Source: Casuarina equisetifolia
Lineage: Eukaryota; Streptophyta; Magnoliopsida; Fagales; Casuarinaceae
NCBI GenBank assembly: GCA_028551475.1
Contig: CM052357.1
Span: 11,951,931-12,015,930 of the forward strand
DNA: 64,000 nucleotides
Reading direction: 5' to 3'
This document shows, piece by piece, positions 22,643 through 33,599 of this stretch. The notes beneath the pieces were generated by a model. That model had not been told where the DNA came from. It made no database searches and was given only the letters and a program-made list of their open reading frames with translations. Both the position numbers and the translations under genes were made by a program. Positions within the stretch are counted from its first letter, which is position 1; each line of letters begins with the position of its first letter.

Positions 22643-25139
22643 CTGCCAAAATTAATGGTATATGTTAATCTACTAATACTATCAACTGATCCAGCGCCAG
22701 GCATGAAACTCTTTTAGAATGAAAGTTCAAGTTTTCCTTCCATATGTAGAACCTGGGATCATAATAACACGACTTCATTCAACTTGCCAGAATACAATCC
22801 AGTAAACTGACCTCACGACCCACATAGGACAAGATGAATCAGTCAGACTGCACTCACCAATTCTTATTGTTAAGAAGCTCAAGGTCAGTCTTCCTCAGTA
22901 AACAAACATACTAATGTACAAATTTCCCAAAATTTGCACAACCAGATGACATTGCGAATCCACAGGTACAAACGCCAGGTCAATCAATCTAATCATCTGC
23001 AGGTGGGGTCTATCATTAAACAATCCAACCAGTAGGTTTTCTTGATATTAACAAGTTTTCATGGCACCAAGACATGACAAGTTTCCACAATACCAGGAAA
23101 ACCTTAGTCCCATAAAGTATTTCACATTTTGAACGTGATCACTCAAACCCCCCACCCGAAAACCAATCATGTCCTAATCCCCTTGCTAAATGCCCCGTCT
23201 TGCCAAGAAAAGCAAAGAAACTATATCTTATATAGTTATGCTGTCATGGCGATAAGGCAAAAAAGTAAATCCAGCAAGACAGCTCAAACATAGGTGCACC
23301 CAAATGAAAAATATCTGTGTAAGAACCAAAAGCAAGCCATAAGGATCAGGGAAGGGAAGAAAAAAATGAGAAAAGATACCAAGGTTGATCTCAGCTGGTA
23401 ACCAAAACGCATTACATTCTGAAAATACTGAGCTTCACATAAGACACCAAAAACCAAGAGGAAATTACATGGGTAAAAACCTCTATGACCTTCTTAATGA
23501 ATCAATTTAAATTTTCAACATAACACAAAGGATGGATTCAGAAAGAGAATGTGCTCAATACACATATAAAGCACACAGAATCCACTTAATACAGGGCAAA
23601 TAATTTCTAATCAAAAGGCATAAGTACAAGATGCAATTATGAACACAGCAATCAATCTCGAGGAAAATAACACTTTAGAAAAATAACGAATGTTAGATAA
23701 GCAAACTACAGACGCTTCTTGAAGGAACTGCAACATTAACTTATGTTTCTTACAACAAGAAAGCTGTAAGCAATACACATGATCATTCGAGACAGAAACA
23801 GACAGACAAAAATTTTACAAAATCTAAACGTCTCCAAAAGTCAATAAAATATGACCTTGATAAAATTGAAAGCCTAATCTCCTAACATATAGGTACCACA
23901 TCAGTGAGGATAACCTAGTCAAATGGAGTTAGAGAGATCAGTGAAGAGATAAAAGAAAAGATTAATTCAAGTACACTTGCAACTTTGCTTTCTTGCAGAG
24001 GCACTGAAAATTCCAATAAGCTTTTCACAGATGAAACTTTCAGAAACTCAGCACTTTGAAACACATAATGAGACTCACAGCCAGCAACAAGCCAACTCTA
24101 ATACCTCTCCATAATCTAAAGTTATGTCTAGCAATCACTTTGCTAACTTCACCATCACATATGTTCAAATGCATAGCATTCAAACTCCTTAAAATGATTT
24201 TGATAAAAACTGAATGCAGTAAACAAAAAGAGAAAATTTGAACTGTCCAGAAAATTCGATCCATCATGAAACTGCATCAGACGCTTCTAATTTAGTTTGT
24301 GATTACTCATTAACATCTTTTGCAAGAGTGATAAAGAGAGAGCTGAATAACTCAATCAGCGGCTCCAGTCAATTCACAAAACATGGGATCTGCATCAGGC
24401 ATATATACATCACATGCTGCAATTCTGAAAATGTATACACCACTCAATTTGGAAATAATCACATTTAAGAGTCAATAGTGTCCTGTTTAGTATCACAATA
24501 ATAGTGGGGGATTCTGCCCCCAAAGTTAAAATCGCTTTTCCTATCACGGTTGCTTAAATATTGTTGTTGAGTAAGTCACAGTGCGAGTATATATGGTTTC
24601 TTATTTTAGATTTGTGTTATTGCATGTCAGTTATGACCCAAATCGCTGTTGTGGGTTCCAAAAGGAGATCTAATGTAGTTTTTTTGTTGGTGAAGAACTT
24701 GTTTTAAGGTCGTTTTGCACTTTAGAGACATGGTAGCTAAAGTTTCATGCATTGAGGTGCCTAGGAGCAGTATGCTTGCTCAAGAAACTGTTAAGGGCAC
24801 AGTCCCCCAACTTGGAGTCTCTAATATTACAAGCTCGCTTACCACCATATCTAATCGACAATTGTGATCATTTAGCAAACTCCTATATTTTTAGTCCTAT
24901 TAAAATCTGCTTAGCTGCTATAAAATGAAATAATGATTTTTCCTTGGCTTACATCATAGTCATCTAAAATGATGATAGATCATTTAATTTTTTTTTATTT
25001 ATATGTGGCTTTAAAGTCCCCTTTGGCAAGTTAGATACACAAGCTAAATATTTAACCCAAATGAATCTTAAACTTGCAAAGTTGTAACTCGAATTCAAAA
25101 AATAAAAAGAAAGAATGAATGATTTTATTCATAATAAAC
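22643..25139. other. AT-rich DNA between the ABCC relic and the 25 kb gene
   Basis: No coding exon is recognised on either strand. The upstream ABCC exons (TMD0 and the linker) would be expected here in an intact gene, but I could not find them. The stretch may hold degraded introns of that pseudogene. Confidence 0.5.
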
Positions 25140-25679
25140 TCAGATAGGTACAATATATCTCAGTCTACAGCCATCGATCAAAGTCTTGGCCCTGCAGATT
25201 TTAAACACCCTTGATTTACAGCCACTGCTAGATTTCTGATCAAGAATCCCAAATGGGCTCCTTGCTTTAAGCCCTAAGTTGAATATCTCCACAGTATCCC
25301 TTGAGTCTCTCTTCCTTTTCCTACTTTCTTGGGATTTAGTCAAACTCGTTCCAGAAGCGGCTGCCTTTTCTTTGACAAATAGAGGAGATGGCTTTGATCT
25401 GTTTTTTCTCATACCCCAATCCACCCTGAAACAAGTTTTTTCAGGTTCGGGTGTAAAGGGTGCAGTAGCAATTTGAAGCAACGAATTAGACTTATCATTC
25501 CGATCAGCACTGCACTTGGGAGTACGCGATCGCTTTCTCTTGATCGCCCAATTAACTTCAGAACAATTGTGATTTGGTTCCCGTTCAGAGACTGAAACAG
25601 CAAATTCAAGTAAGATTTCACAGACCTCAATTTCATTTGCGTCCCAAGTGACATTATTTAGTCCACTAATCTCTTTCAT
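25140..25679 (-). CDS. Small basic protein of unknown function (179 aa)
   Basis: A single uninterrupted exon starts with ATG at 25679 and ends with TGA. I do not recognise the family. The protein is rich in Lys, Arg and Ser and has no membrane segment. It has clusters such as KRKRSR (residues 47-52) and RKRKRDSR (120-127) that look like nuclear localisation signals. It contains an internal repeat of C-x2-V-[ND]-W-[AG]-[IM]-[KR]-K-x-R-S at residues 39-51 and 83-95. Upstream, the leader appears spliced: an acceptor TATTTTCCAG lies near 25711 and a donor CTCAG|GTACG near 25766. The canonical ATG, the length and the ordered leader argue for a real gene. The function is unknown and a nuclear role is only inferred. 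Confidence 0.72.
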   Translation of the reverse strand: MKEISGLNNVTWDANEIEVCEILLEFAVSVSEREPNHNCSEVNWAIKRKRSRTPKCSADRNDKSNSLLQIATAPFTPEPEKTCFRVDWGMRKNRSKPSPLFVKEKAAASGTSLTKSQESRKRKRDSRDTVEIFNLGLKARSPFGILDQKSSSGCKSRVFKICRAKTLIDGCRLRYIVPI

Positions 25680-25754
25680 GATTTACAAAATTAAAACCCT
25701 AAATGAATTCTGGAAAATACGCAATAGAACCCTAGTAAGTTGTCAAGATCAAAG

Positions 25755-25866
25755 AATCAATCGTACCTGAGACGAAGACCGGCCGATTCTCACGATTAGG
25801 GCATAAAATGGCAGATCAAGAATCAAAAGTACCTGAGACAAAGAACGGCCGATTCTCACGATTCGG
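25755..25866 (-). promoter_or_regulatory. Duplicated leader segment with two splice donors
   Basis: A segment with a period of 66 bases occurs twice upstream of the 25140-25679 gene. Both copies contain the antisense of CTCAG|GTAC next to GAATCGGCCG-like sequence (ACCTGAG at 25765 and 25831, CGGCCGATTCTCACGATT in both). Each copy supplies a good 5' splice site for the leader intron. Confidence 0.65.
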
Positions 25867-25899
25867 GTAGGCAAGCGATGAACAGCGATCGAGGGCAAA

Positions 25900-27685
25900 A
25901 AAGAGCAACACGCACGCGCAACGGAAAAAGAGAAAGATTATTTCTTTGCAACGAGAGCCAGAAAGAGTGAGAGAGATAGAGCGAGAGCAGAGACGGAGAG
26001 AACGAAAACCGAGATGATCACTATCTAACTCAACGGTCCGGAAACTTTAAATAAAAAGACAGTGGCAACGCAGCTGCTTCCTCGATGGGCTTTCATATAC
26101 CGGCCCGTGGGGCCCATTTTAGCCCAATTGTTGTCTTTGCTTATGAACTTAGAGTTGTTCGTATCAGTCTCTAATTATTTTTAATTTTTATATAGCATTA
26201 GAACTTTTTTTTTATGTCTTTTATTGGAATAGAAATATAAAATCATAGGAAAAGTGAATTAAAGATAAAAATCCTCCTCATGCATTCAAATAAGAAAAAT
26301 TCACGAAAAATCTTGTGAACGATATTTTAATGTTATGCTTATACCAACCAAAATATAAGTTTGTATGCGGCAACCATTTTAGTAAAAGATTTCTTCTATT
26401 ATCCGTCGTTTTCTAAGAAACTATATGAATAAATAGTACCAATCTCTTAAATCAACACTACTTTATATTTTAGGTGTGAAAAATGCTTTTATATGATAGT
26501 TGTTAATAACTCAAGCATCAACGAAACTATAGGCAAGATACTTACTTTTTATAACTATAAGTATATCACACCAATCTTCTAAATTCAAAAAAATTGCACT
26601 ATTTAAGAAACAAGACTATAAAAGTATTGTAAAAACTTTGTAACTACCTTATCTTTAGTTATTATGTATATAAAAATTCTATCAAGATTAGTTTTCATTA
26701 GAAGAAAAGATTTGAGGATACCTTTGCAACAACAATTGAATAATTAAACTCTAAATTACTATTAACTAGAAAACCCTAAAGCTGTCAAGATACCTTAGCT
26801 CAATTGGAAACCATGGCAACTTGGGATCAAAGAAGTTTCTACCTAAGTTCAACCTATGAACTTTGACTAAAGCCAAATGAACCATCCTGTGGTGGGAAGA
26901 TCTTATTAGGAATCAAAATATCAAGACAATGAAGGCCTTTTTTTAGCACCATAGCTTGATGTGCACAATTAATTATCAACACTACAAGAAATTGGCAATT
27001 CTTATAAAAAGAAGCTTTATTATACATAAGAAGTCTTGCGTACAATTTGAGCTGGTAACTTTGATGGTACAAGTAGAAGCATTCATGGCTTATTTTGTAT
27101 AAATTATTTCAATAGTTTCTTTACATTCCAACATACATGATAGAATAAGATAATCAAAACTCATCAATCATCCTTACTATCTCATGTGTCTACGACTTGT
27201 GTGCGTGTATACCACCTACAAAGCGTAGCGGTTATATAACACCTTACAAGCCTCTAGAGATATATCAAGATACTCACCAAAATATACAAGGTTGTAGTCG
27301 CCACTGTAGGCGAATGCATCAAGGTTTGTATGACCATGGAGCTTGTTAGCCAAAAGGGACAATCCCTACATTTGAACATTGTCCTAGTTAATGGATTTGT
27401 CTTCAAATTCACACTTTGATTGTTGAAGTTTGTTCCGACCTAACTTGCTCATCACAACATGACCTAGAATATACGAGAAGAAAAAAAAAAAGAAATAGTG
27501 TACAAGTGAATTAGATAAATATTGAAGAAAATTTATAGAATTGCATTTTATTTTCGAAATAGAAAAATCTGATTATTATATAAATAACCTTAATTTAAGT
27601 AGAGAATGTTACAAGTAGCACTTATTTGTTGTCTTAGTGTGCACCAAAGTTGCACTTATTCCTGGATGCACTACAAGTGCTATGC
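25900..27685. other. Intergenic region, promoter side of the 25 kb gene
   Basis: The first 150 bases hold a GA-rich tract, probably the leader or promoter of the gene to the left. From about 26150 to 27600 the DNA is AT-rich, with no coding signature that I can support. Confidence 0.5.
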
Positions 27686-29332
27686 TTAACTAAAATTAAC
27701 TTCGAACTTAGGCTGTTTATTTGGAAGAAACAGCCCCCAAGATTTCTCATACTCCTCTGGCCCCTTCTGATTTTCGTCAAACATGGCAAACAGATAGGTT
27801 TCTATTGGCTTTCCAGGCTTCTTTGGAGTCCCTTCCTTCACATGCTCAACCAAATTCGTAATGTATGTTCTTTCGTTCTCAAGTGATGCGTCTGTTCCAC
27901 CAGCTGAAGGCCAACCAGATTCAGATATGACGATGTCTAATGACCCTCCACCGGCTTTCTCTAATGCGGAGTAAACAGCGTCCAACATGGCGTCAAAGAG
28001 ATTCTGATAACTGAGAGGAGGATCATCAACTACTGGGGAAGGAGCTGTGAAAAGAGCGTAGTCAAGATGAATGTTATCCTTGTCTCCGATATAACCAATG
28101 TAGGGGTACAAGTTAACGAGTAATGGTGATTGGTGGTCCACCAAGAAGCGGATGGTGGGATCAAGAAGTGATCCGTATTCGGACTTGAATGACGCGTTTG
28201 ATGGAGGGAAGGACCCTTGAAGGATTCCAGAATCAACGGCAGTGGAAACTTTGATTTGATTCGCCAGGCCAGCCGCAGAAATTGCGTTTTGAATATTTTG
28301 CATGGCGGGGACAAGGAACTGTGCAGATGAATCTGTTGTCTTCACTTCGTTTCCAACTGCGATGTATTTGAATTTGACATTACCATGGCTTTGCACATTG
28401 TTTTGGACCCAAGTATTTGCACTGTCTTGGCTTGAGGCAATACTTCCAAGTTCTTCTTTTGGAAGGTCAAGTATAAGCTCGATATTAGAGCCTCCAAGGG
28501 CTTGGAGAGTAGCCTGGTCTGGGTCATAGATCCTCATTCTTTGGATGTTGTTTTCGTTATAGAGTGCAATAACCTCTGCTTGAGGTGGTAGATCATTACC
28601 ATTCCTTCCATAACAGACTCCAATCTGGGCATCTGCATGAAATTAAACAAGAAGTCAATGAGTCTCCATCTTTATATAATCTTTTCCTTTGAGTGAATGG
28701 AAATAGAAATGCTTATGCGTATCCATTCTTTTATTGTTTCACTTTTGGTTGCTAAGATACATCGAAACAGCATCAGTCGATCAACGTTTCATCCCAAGAA
28801 TTTTATGACCCGATTTGTTGACCGAAGGCTTCAAAGCCGAGAATCAAGCATGCCGTGCCTCTGAATTTTGTTCCTCAAGTTAAAGGTCCTACTAACGAGA
28901 GAAAAGGAAGGAGGGAATGGAAAAGGGCTATTTGTGTGTGGCTCCCCTAAAATCTATGACGAACTCATTTTCAGTCAAAAATAAGGCTTTTCTTTCCTCC
29001 GGACCGAACTATCAGTCTAATGACTATTAAAGTAGACCTTTTCTTTTGAACAAATTTGACTCAGACAAGAGCCATGATGACACTGCTTACGTCAAGTCAG
29101 TTCGGTGAAAGCGTGTAAAGCCCGGCAGCGAATAGTTCTGTGCATTCTGAGAAAGGAAGCTTTGTCCTAAGCTCAGCGAAACTAATACCATACACAAACA
29201 CTAATGGACAAGGAAAATCAAAATGAGGCAGGACCCCCGGCACAAGAATTTACAAGCTCGTAAACCTTGGATTATATCTAGCACTTAGGATTAAGCGGTA
29301 ACATGTTCATGATCGGGTCTTGTATCAAGATT

Positions 29333-29370
<38 letters not shown>

Positions 29371-29455
29371 TGCTTAGGGTCGACATTAGGAGCCCAAGCC
29401 CTAGCATAATAGCAATCATGGAACCGCTTTTGCCTTCAAAACCGTATTTACCCAT
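27686..29455 (-). CDS. Glucan endo-1,3-beta-glucosidase, GH17 family (345 aa)
   Basis: Two exons, 29365-29455 and 27686-28632, join in phase 1 to give 345 codons plus stop. Residues 1 to about 31 form a signal peptide with the hydrophobic core [12 protein letters not shown], pointing to secretion. The mature protein begins near [16 protein letters not shown], the classic GH17 start. The conserved Glu of VGNEV is residue 126 and that of SESGWPS is residue 268; both match the catalytic pair of the family. It ends at QPKFEVNFS, with no obvious vacuolar extension and no X8/CBM43 domain, so it resembles a short pathogenesis-related (PR-2 type) enzyme that cleaves 1,3-beta-glucan. A single intron after the signal-peptide codons is typical. 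The donor reads GTCTCTCT within a CT microsatellite. See the promoter entries for likely defence control. Confidence 0.93.
29335..29363. repeat. (GA)n microsatellite at the glucanase intron donor
   Basis: About 14 GA units lie directly inside the intron. On the coding strand the donor is GT followed by (CT)n. Length changes here would sit next to the splice site. Confidence 0.9.
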
Positions 29456-29530
29456 GGAGAAAGGTGCAGCAGAAGAAGCAAGAATAACCTTAGAGAAGCA
29501 CCTTTGTTTCTTAGTAGTACCTTAGTTGGC

Positions 29531-29540
29531 CTTTTATAGA
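29531..29540 (-). promoter_or_regulatory. TATA box of the GH17 gene
   Basis: On the minus strand the sequence reads TCTCTATAAAAGG, a strong plant TATA box. It lies about 80 bases upstream of the ATG at 29455. That predicts a start site near 29505 and a leader of roughly 50 bases. Confidence 0.75.
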
Positions 29541-29563
29541 GAGATGTTGAGGCTTGTGGCAGC

Positions 29564-29710
29564 GATTTCTGAATAACCATCCTCATTTCACATTCCCAAT
29601 TGGTCAAGGCACAGATTTCTGAATAACCATCATTATTCCACATTCTTAACTAGTCAAGGCACAGATTTCTGAATAACCATCCACAGTCCACATTCTCAAC
29701 TGGTCAAGTA
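29564..29710 (-). promoter_or_regulatory. Three 50-bp promoter repeats, each with a W-box
   Basis: Units starting at 29564, 29614 and 29664 share GATTTCTGAATAACCAT and end with a GTCAAG-type segment. On the gene's strand each holds a W-box (TTGACC, TTGACT, TTGACC) at 29602-29607, 29652-29657 and 29702-29707, spaced exactly 50 bases apart. A further TTGACC lies at 29793-29798. The array starts about 25 bases upstream of the TATA box. W-boxes are WRKY-factor sites common in defence-gene promoters, so pathogen or wound induction is a reasonable inference. Confidence 0.82.
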
Positions 29711-29819
29711 CTCAATGGAAACACGAACAATTAAAGGCACATATAACGCCTCATAATCTTGTGGAAACTTCTTGTCCTACGTTTAAAAAGTCGGTCAATA
29801 TTTCCTTGTTCCTCTGCGA

Positions 29820-32471
29820 GAAATGTTTTCCAAGTAGCCAATCTGATTACTTGCCCCTCTAAAGGGTAATGTGCTCACCTTCCGCTACAAACGGTATGAC
29901 ATCCATGAAATCGGCGAATAGCATTATCCTATTTCTTGCAACTTGGTAAAAGCTGGTATGTTTTCTTGAACAAAGGATATTCTGGTCAGAAAGCTGCTAA
30001 TAGAAAGGTCTAACATTTGAAGTTATTTCCAGGAAAAATATGTGCAGGAAAAATATAGTAACGAAAATAAAGAACGTGGACCTACGATATAGAATGGAGG
30101 GAGGTCTATATAGGCTTGGCAATGAACCCACTTGCATTAGCTGACATATTGTCACTTACGTTTCAAAATAAATTATGCTAAGACAGGATACCTGCACGTA
30201 AGATGGAAAGATCTGTGATGTGAGGTCTATTTATTTTTCTACAAACGACGTCATTTTTCCGCATTATTTACTTCGTCTTTTTCCCTTGTTGATATGATGC
30301 CATTCCAGTGTGTTTTTGTTTGGGGAAATCGGAAGCGTGTAATCTGAGGGTATGATGGAGAAACTGAAGTAGTGAGAGAAGGATGGTGCTGCTGCCAATG
30401 ATGGACATTAGGCTATTTGTGTCCAAGCATCTAATTTTCTAATGTCAGTGCGACTTTTAATACAGAGAGAATGCTCTTGCTGCTGCAAGATGCTGGAAAA
30501 ATGGCCGATTATATCCGAGCTATCTAAATTTCTTTTGTTCTTTGTGTTATTGATCTTAATTTTTTCGTTGATATACTTTCTTATTCTTCATTATAGTAAA
30601 AAGTCTTAACAATTTGAAAGAAGTTGTGGACTTTCTAGCAACCCATTATGACAATCGATCTATTTAATAGCCCGTTGTTATAAGCCAAATTAGTCTAGTG
30701 GAAACCTTATTATTTATGAGTTCAAAGACCTATTCTTATGCTTTCAATATAGGATAGCACATACTTTTAATACTCTTCATTATGTGCATGCTGACATAAG
30801 TACTATATATGGACTGAAACCCAACTTTAAGATAAAAAAAATTATAAAGTAGAGGCTTAACCTTGACTCAATATCATTTTAGAATGTGAGAGTTCATCTT
30901 AAAATCTTAAAACATTAAGTGAAAAAATTTCATCAATTATAAATTTAAAGTCTTATTTTCACATTTTCAAAATAGGACAATACTTACCTTTAACAACTTT
31001 TAAAAGTTTTATTAGTTAATTTATTTTTTCATTGTCATTTGACATGTAATTTCTAAATCATTGTTTTTAATTGTGCTTTCACACAAGTTGTGCAAATCAC
31101 CGTCTTAAGCCAATGGATAAGACATTATTAATTGTCGATGTAAATTTTGTTTTGATGATGACAATGAGGTACCTATATGAGAACAATCAAATAAAGACTA
31201 TTTGAGTTGGTGAGTTTTAAGGAAAGTATGTGTATGCCAAAAAGCAAAAAAGAATATTTGAATTCATACAAATAATATTTCACTTAATAAAATTATGTAA
31301 CATTTCAATATATTCATGTTCACATTTTTTTTTATATGATTATAAGGGAGTTACTTATTAGAGCACTTTATGAATATTCTAAATATTATAGGCTACTTAG
31401 TATGATGATTTTGTAGGTAAAATGATGCCCCATAGAAGCCGGACGAATGTGTTTAACCTGATTTTGGAACACTATCTTTTCAGCATTTTTTAGTAAATCC
31501 GCTACCAAAAGGTATAGTTTTACCCAGAGGATACTATCAGAATTATTAGCTCTTACATGCATGAGTCTTCAAGAAAGATTTGCTGTGGAAATTGCGGAGT
31601 GTAACATGAAAGAAGAGAAGTTGCAAAGTGTAATGTGAAAGAAGATGTGGTTGTGGAAACTGGATTCTGTCCAGTCAAACATGCAAAAAGAAGGAATGTG
31701 TCCTCGTGGAGGCTACGTTGTGTCCAGTCAAACACGTTGAAGAAAAAATCCTTAAGTTCATAGAAAAAATCTATTAGAGGCCCATATATGTCATGAAATA
31801 AAGATATTTTTTTTTATAAAAGGTTGGATCTGTAATATTATTTAGATGGAGTTAAAGATGTGTTAAAACATATTGAGGAATGAGGTTCTTGCAAGTTCAA
31901 TGCAATATCTAACTCAAAATAAATCTTATTTGTCAATTAACGACAAACCTTTCTCCATCTCGCCACCAAATTTTACACAACCTGGAGATCCATAAGGTGT
32001 AAATGTTTCTTATCTTAAATCATATAAAATTCACAAATGAGAGGTCAAAGTAAAAAATAAAAATAAGAATGAACTGAAAATTAAATATGAATAAGATATC
32101 TAATACATCAAGGAGGAACCTTAATTGAGTTGAACCACCATGCCCTGGTTAAGCTTGCGTGTGGGTACAAAATATTTTTTACTTTTTGCCTTTTCTTTTC
32201 TAGTCTGTGCTAGTACAATAAATTTGAATGGCAAGTCTTACCAGCTCCTTCTTTTATGCAACCAAAGGGGGGGAGGGGGTTATGGTAAAAAATAAAACCT
32301 AAAACTACAAAAAGTTCATGGATATCAGAAAACCAACACATGCGTATATCCATCAAATTAAATGTGTTGAACTCGTAAAAGAATGTTGCAATCAGTGACT
32401 TCAATACCTTCAACCATCCGGTAAAGAGATAACCACCACCCACCTCTAGAGATCTGGTGATGATCAAGTGA
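29820..32471. other. AT-rich intergenic DNA
   Basis: Only short chance reading frames occur on either strand. No domain or splice pattern could be recognised. A G-rich run of about 13 bases lies near 32268. Confidence 0.5.
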
Positions 32472-33588
32472 CTATTCAATTTCTTTGTCGTGTTGTCCTT
32501 CCAAAACTCCCCGTAGAGTTATTAATGCATCCTTTGTTTTCTTCAGGATACTTTTATCATCTTTATCTCCAGACGTTGAAGGTAAGACTAACAACAAGGG
32601 CGGACTGCGCAGCAACAGCCCACCGGGAAGAGGCGAGCCATCTCCTCTACCTATCTATTCCATTGCTCTCTCTTTTTACTAACTTGTTTTCTCCTTCAAG
32701 TACTAAGCTGCGTAAGTACTAAGCATTTGCAGCACCTGTGCTTTGAACCATCCTGGAAAAAGCACTATATTCTAGAACCTGAAAGCACAGAAAATCTGTA
32801 TCAAAAACATAAAACATAATGAAACGAAACACCAATCTAAATCATCTTCAAAAGCTGCTGTGGAGTCTCAAGTTTAGCTCATTCATATTCAAAGTTTTTC
32901 TTGCTGTGAGAAAGTTATTTATCTTTTATACAAAAGCAGAAACAAAGAAAAATAACAGCGGAACGAAAAACTGAGCCTCAAAGGCTCTAAGCAGTGGTGG
33001 TATACCTGACCAGCATTAACCAGAAGGATCCTATCTGAGTCAATTATGGTATTCAGTCGATTTGCAATAATAAGCATTGTACATGACTTAAATTCTTCTC
33101 GAATGGTTTTCGGAATATGAGTATCAGTTCTAACATCAACAACTGCTGTGTTCTCATCAAGAACCAGTACTTTTGATCTTCGCAACAATGCTTGAGCAAG
33201 ACTTAGTAGTTGCCTCCCAACGCTAAAATTTTCCCCTGCTTCCGAAACCTTCACGTGATACAAGGTAACTTTCAGCTTACAGCCATATTTACTTTAAACT
33301 ATTAAGAAGCAAAAGAATCTAGGTACTTTGATTGATAATTACTGCAAGATCTTGCAACGGAATCAGGGCTGTTTTGGGGTCAAGTTATTAAGCAAAAAAA
33401 TCAACCAGAATAAGCAATCTTTCGAGGTAGAGCATTTGACCCATGAAGACAGTTCATCTGGTGGAAAGGAAAGACAAATGAGCATTCACCTCAGCATCCA
33501 GATCCAAAGAATTCCTCCTGATGACCCCCAAATGTGACATCTCTAATGCCTCCCAAATGTCAGCATCATTGTGCTCATTGCACAGAAC
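32472..33588 (-). pseudogene. ABCC: ABCC1-like transporter pseudogene, C-terminal remnant
   Basis: Three exons of the last part of an ABCC1-type protein are readable. 33490-33588 holds [13 protein letters not shown] and [12 protein letters not shown]; the preceding FSGTVRFNLDPF-type residues are missing. 33006-33248 is the core of nucleotide-binding domain 2. Its signature reads SVGRQLL, lacking the Gln of SVGQRQLL. Walker B is VLVLDENTA, and the H-loop His is Asn (IIANRLNT). 32472-32752 is the C-terminal tail (MVQSTGAANA, then TAG for Gln, RRWLASSRW, ILKKTKDA and GVLEGQHDKEIE stop). The tail has at least two in-frame stops. It lies upstream, on its own strand, of the N-side relic at 17.7-22.6 kb, so the two cannot be one gene in normal order. 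Confidence 0.9.
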
Positions 33589-33599
33589 CTACACTTAAA

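Noticed and set aside
25279..25476. Plus-strand frame inside the 25 kb gene
   Set aside because: Antisense of a better-supported minus-strand gene.
28302..28529. Plus-strand frame opposite the GH17 exon
   Set aside because: Shadow of the glucanase coding sequence.
29416..29643. Minus-strand frame across the glucanase promoter repeats
   Set aside because: It runs through the TATA box and the W-box repeats and is in a different frame from the signal peptide.
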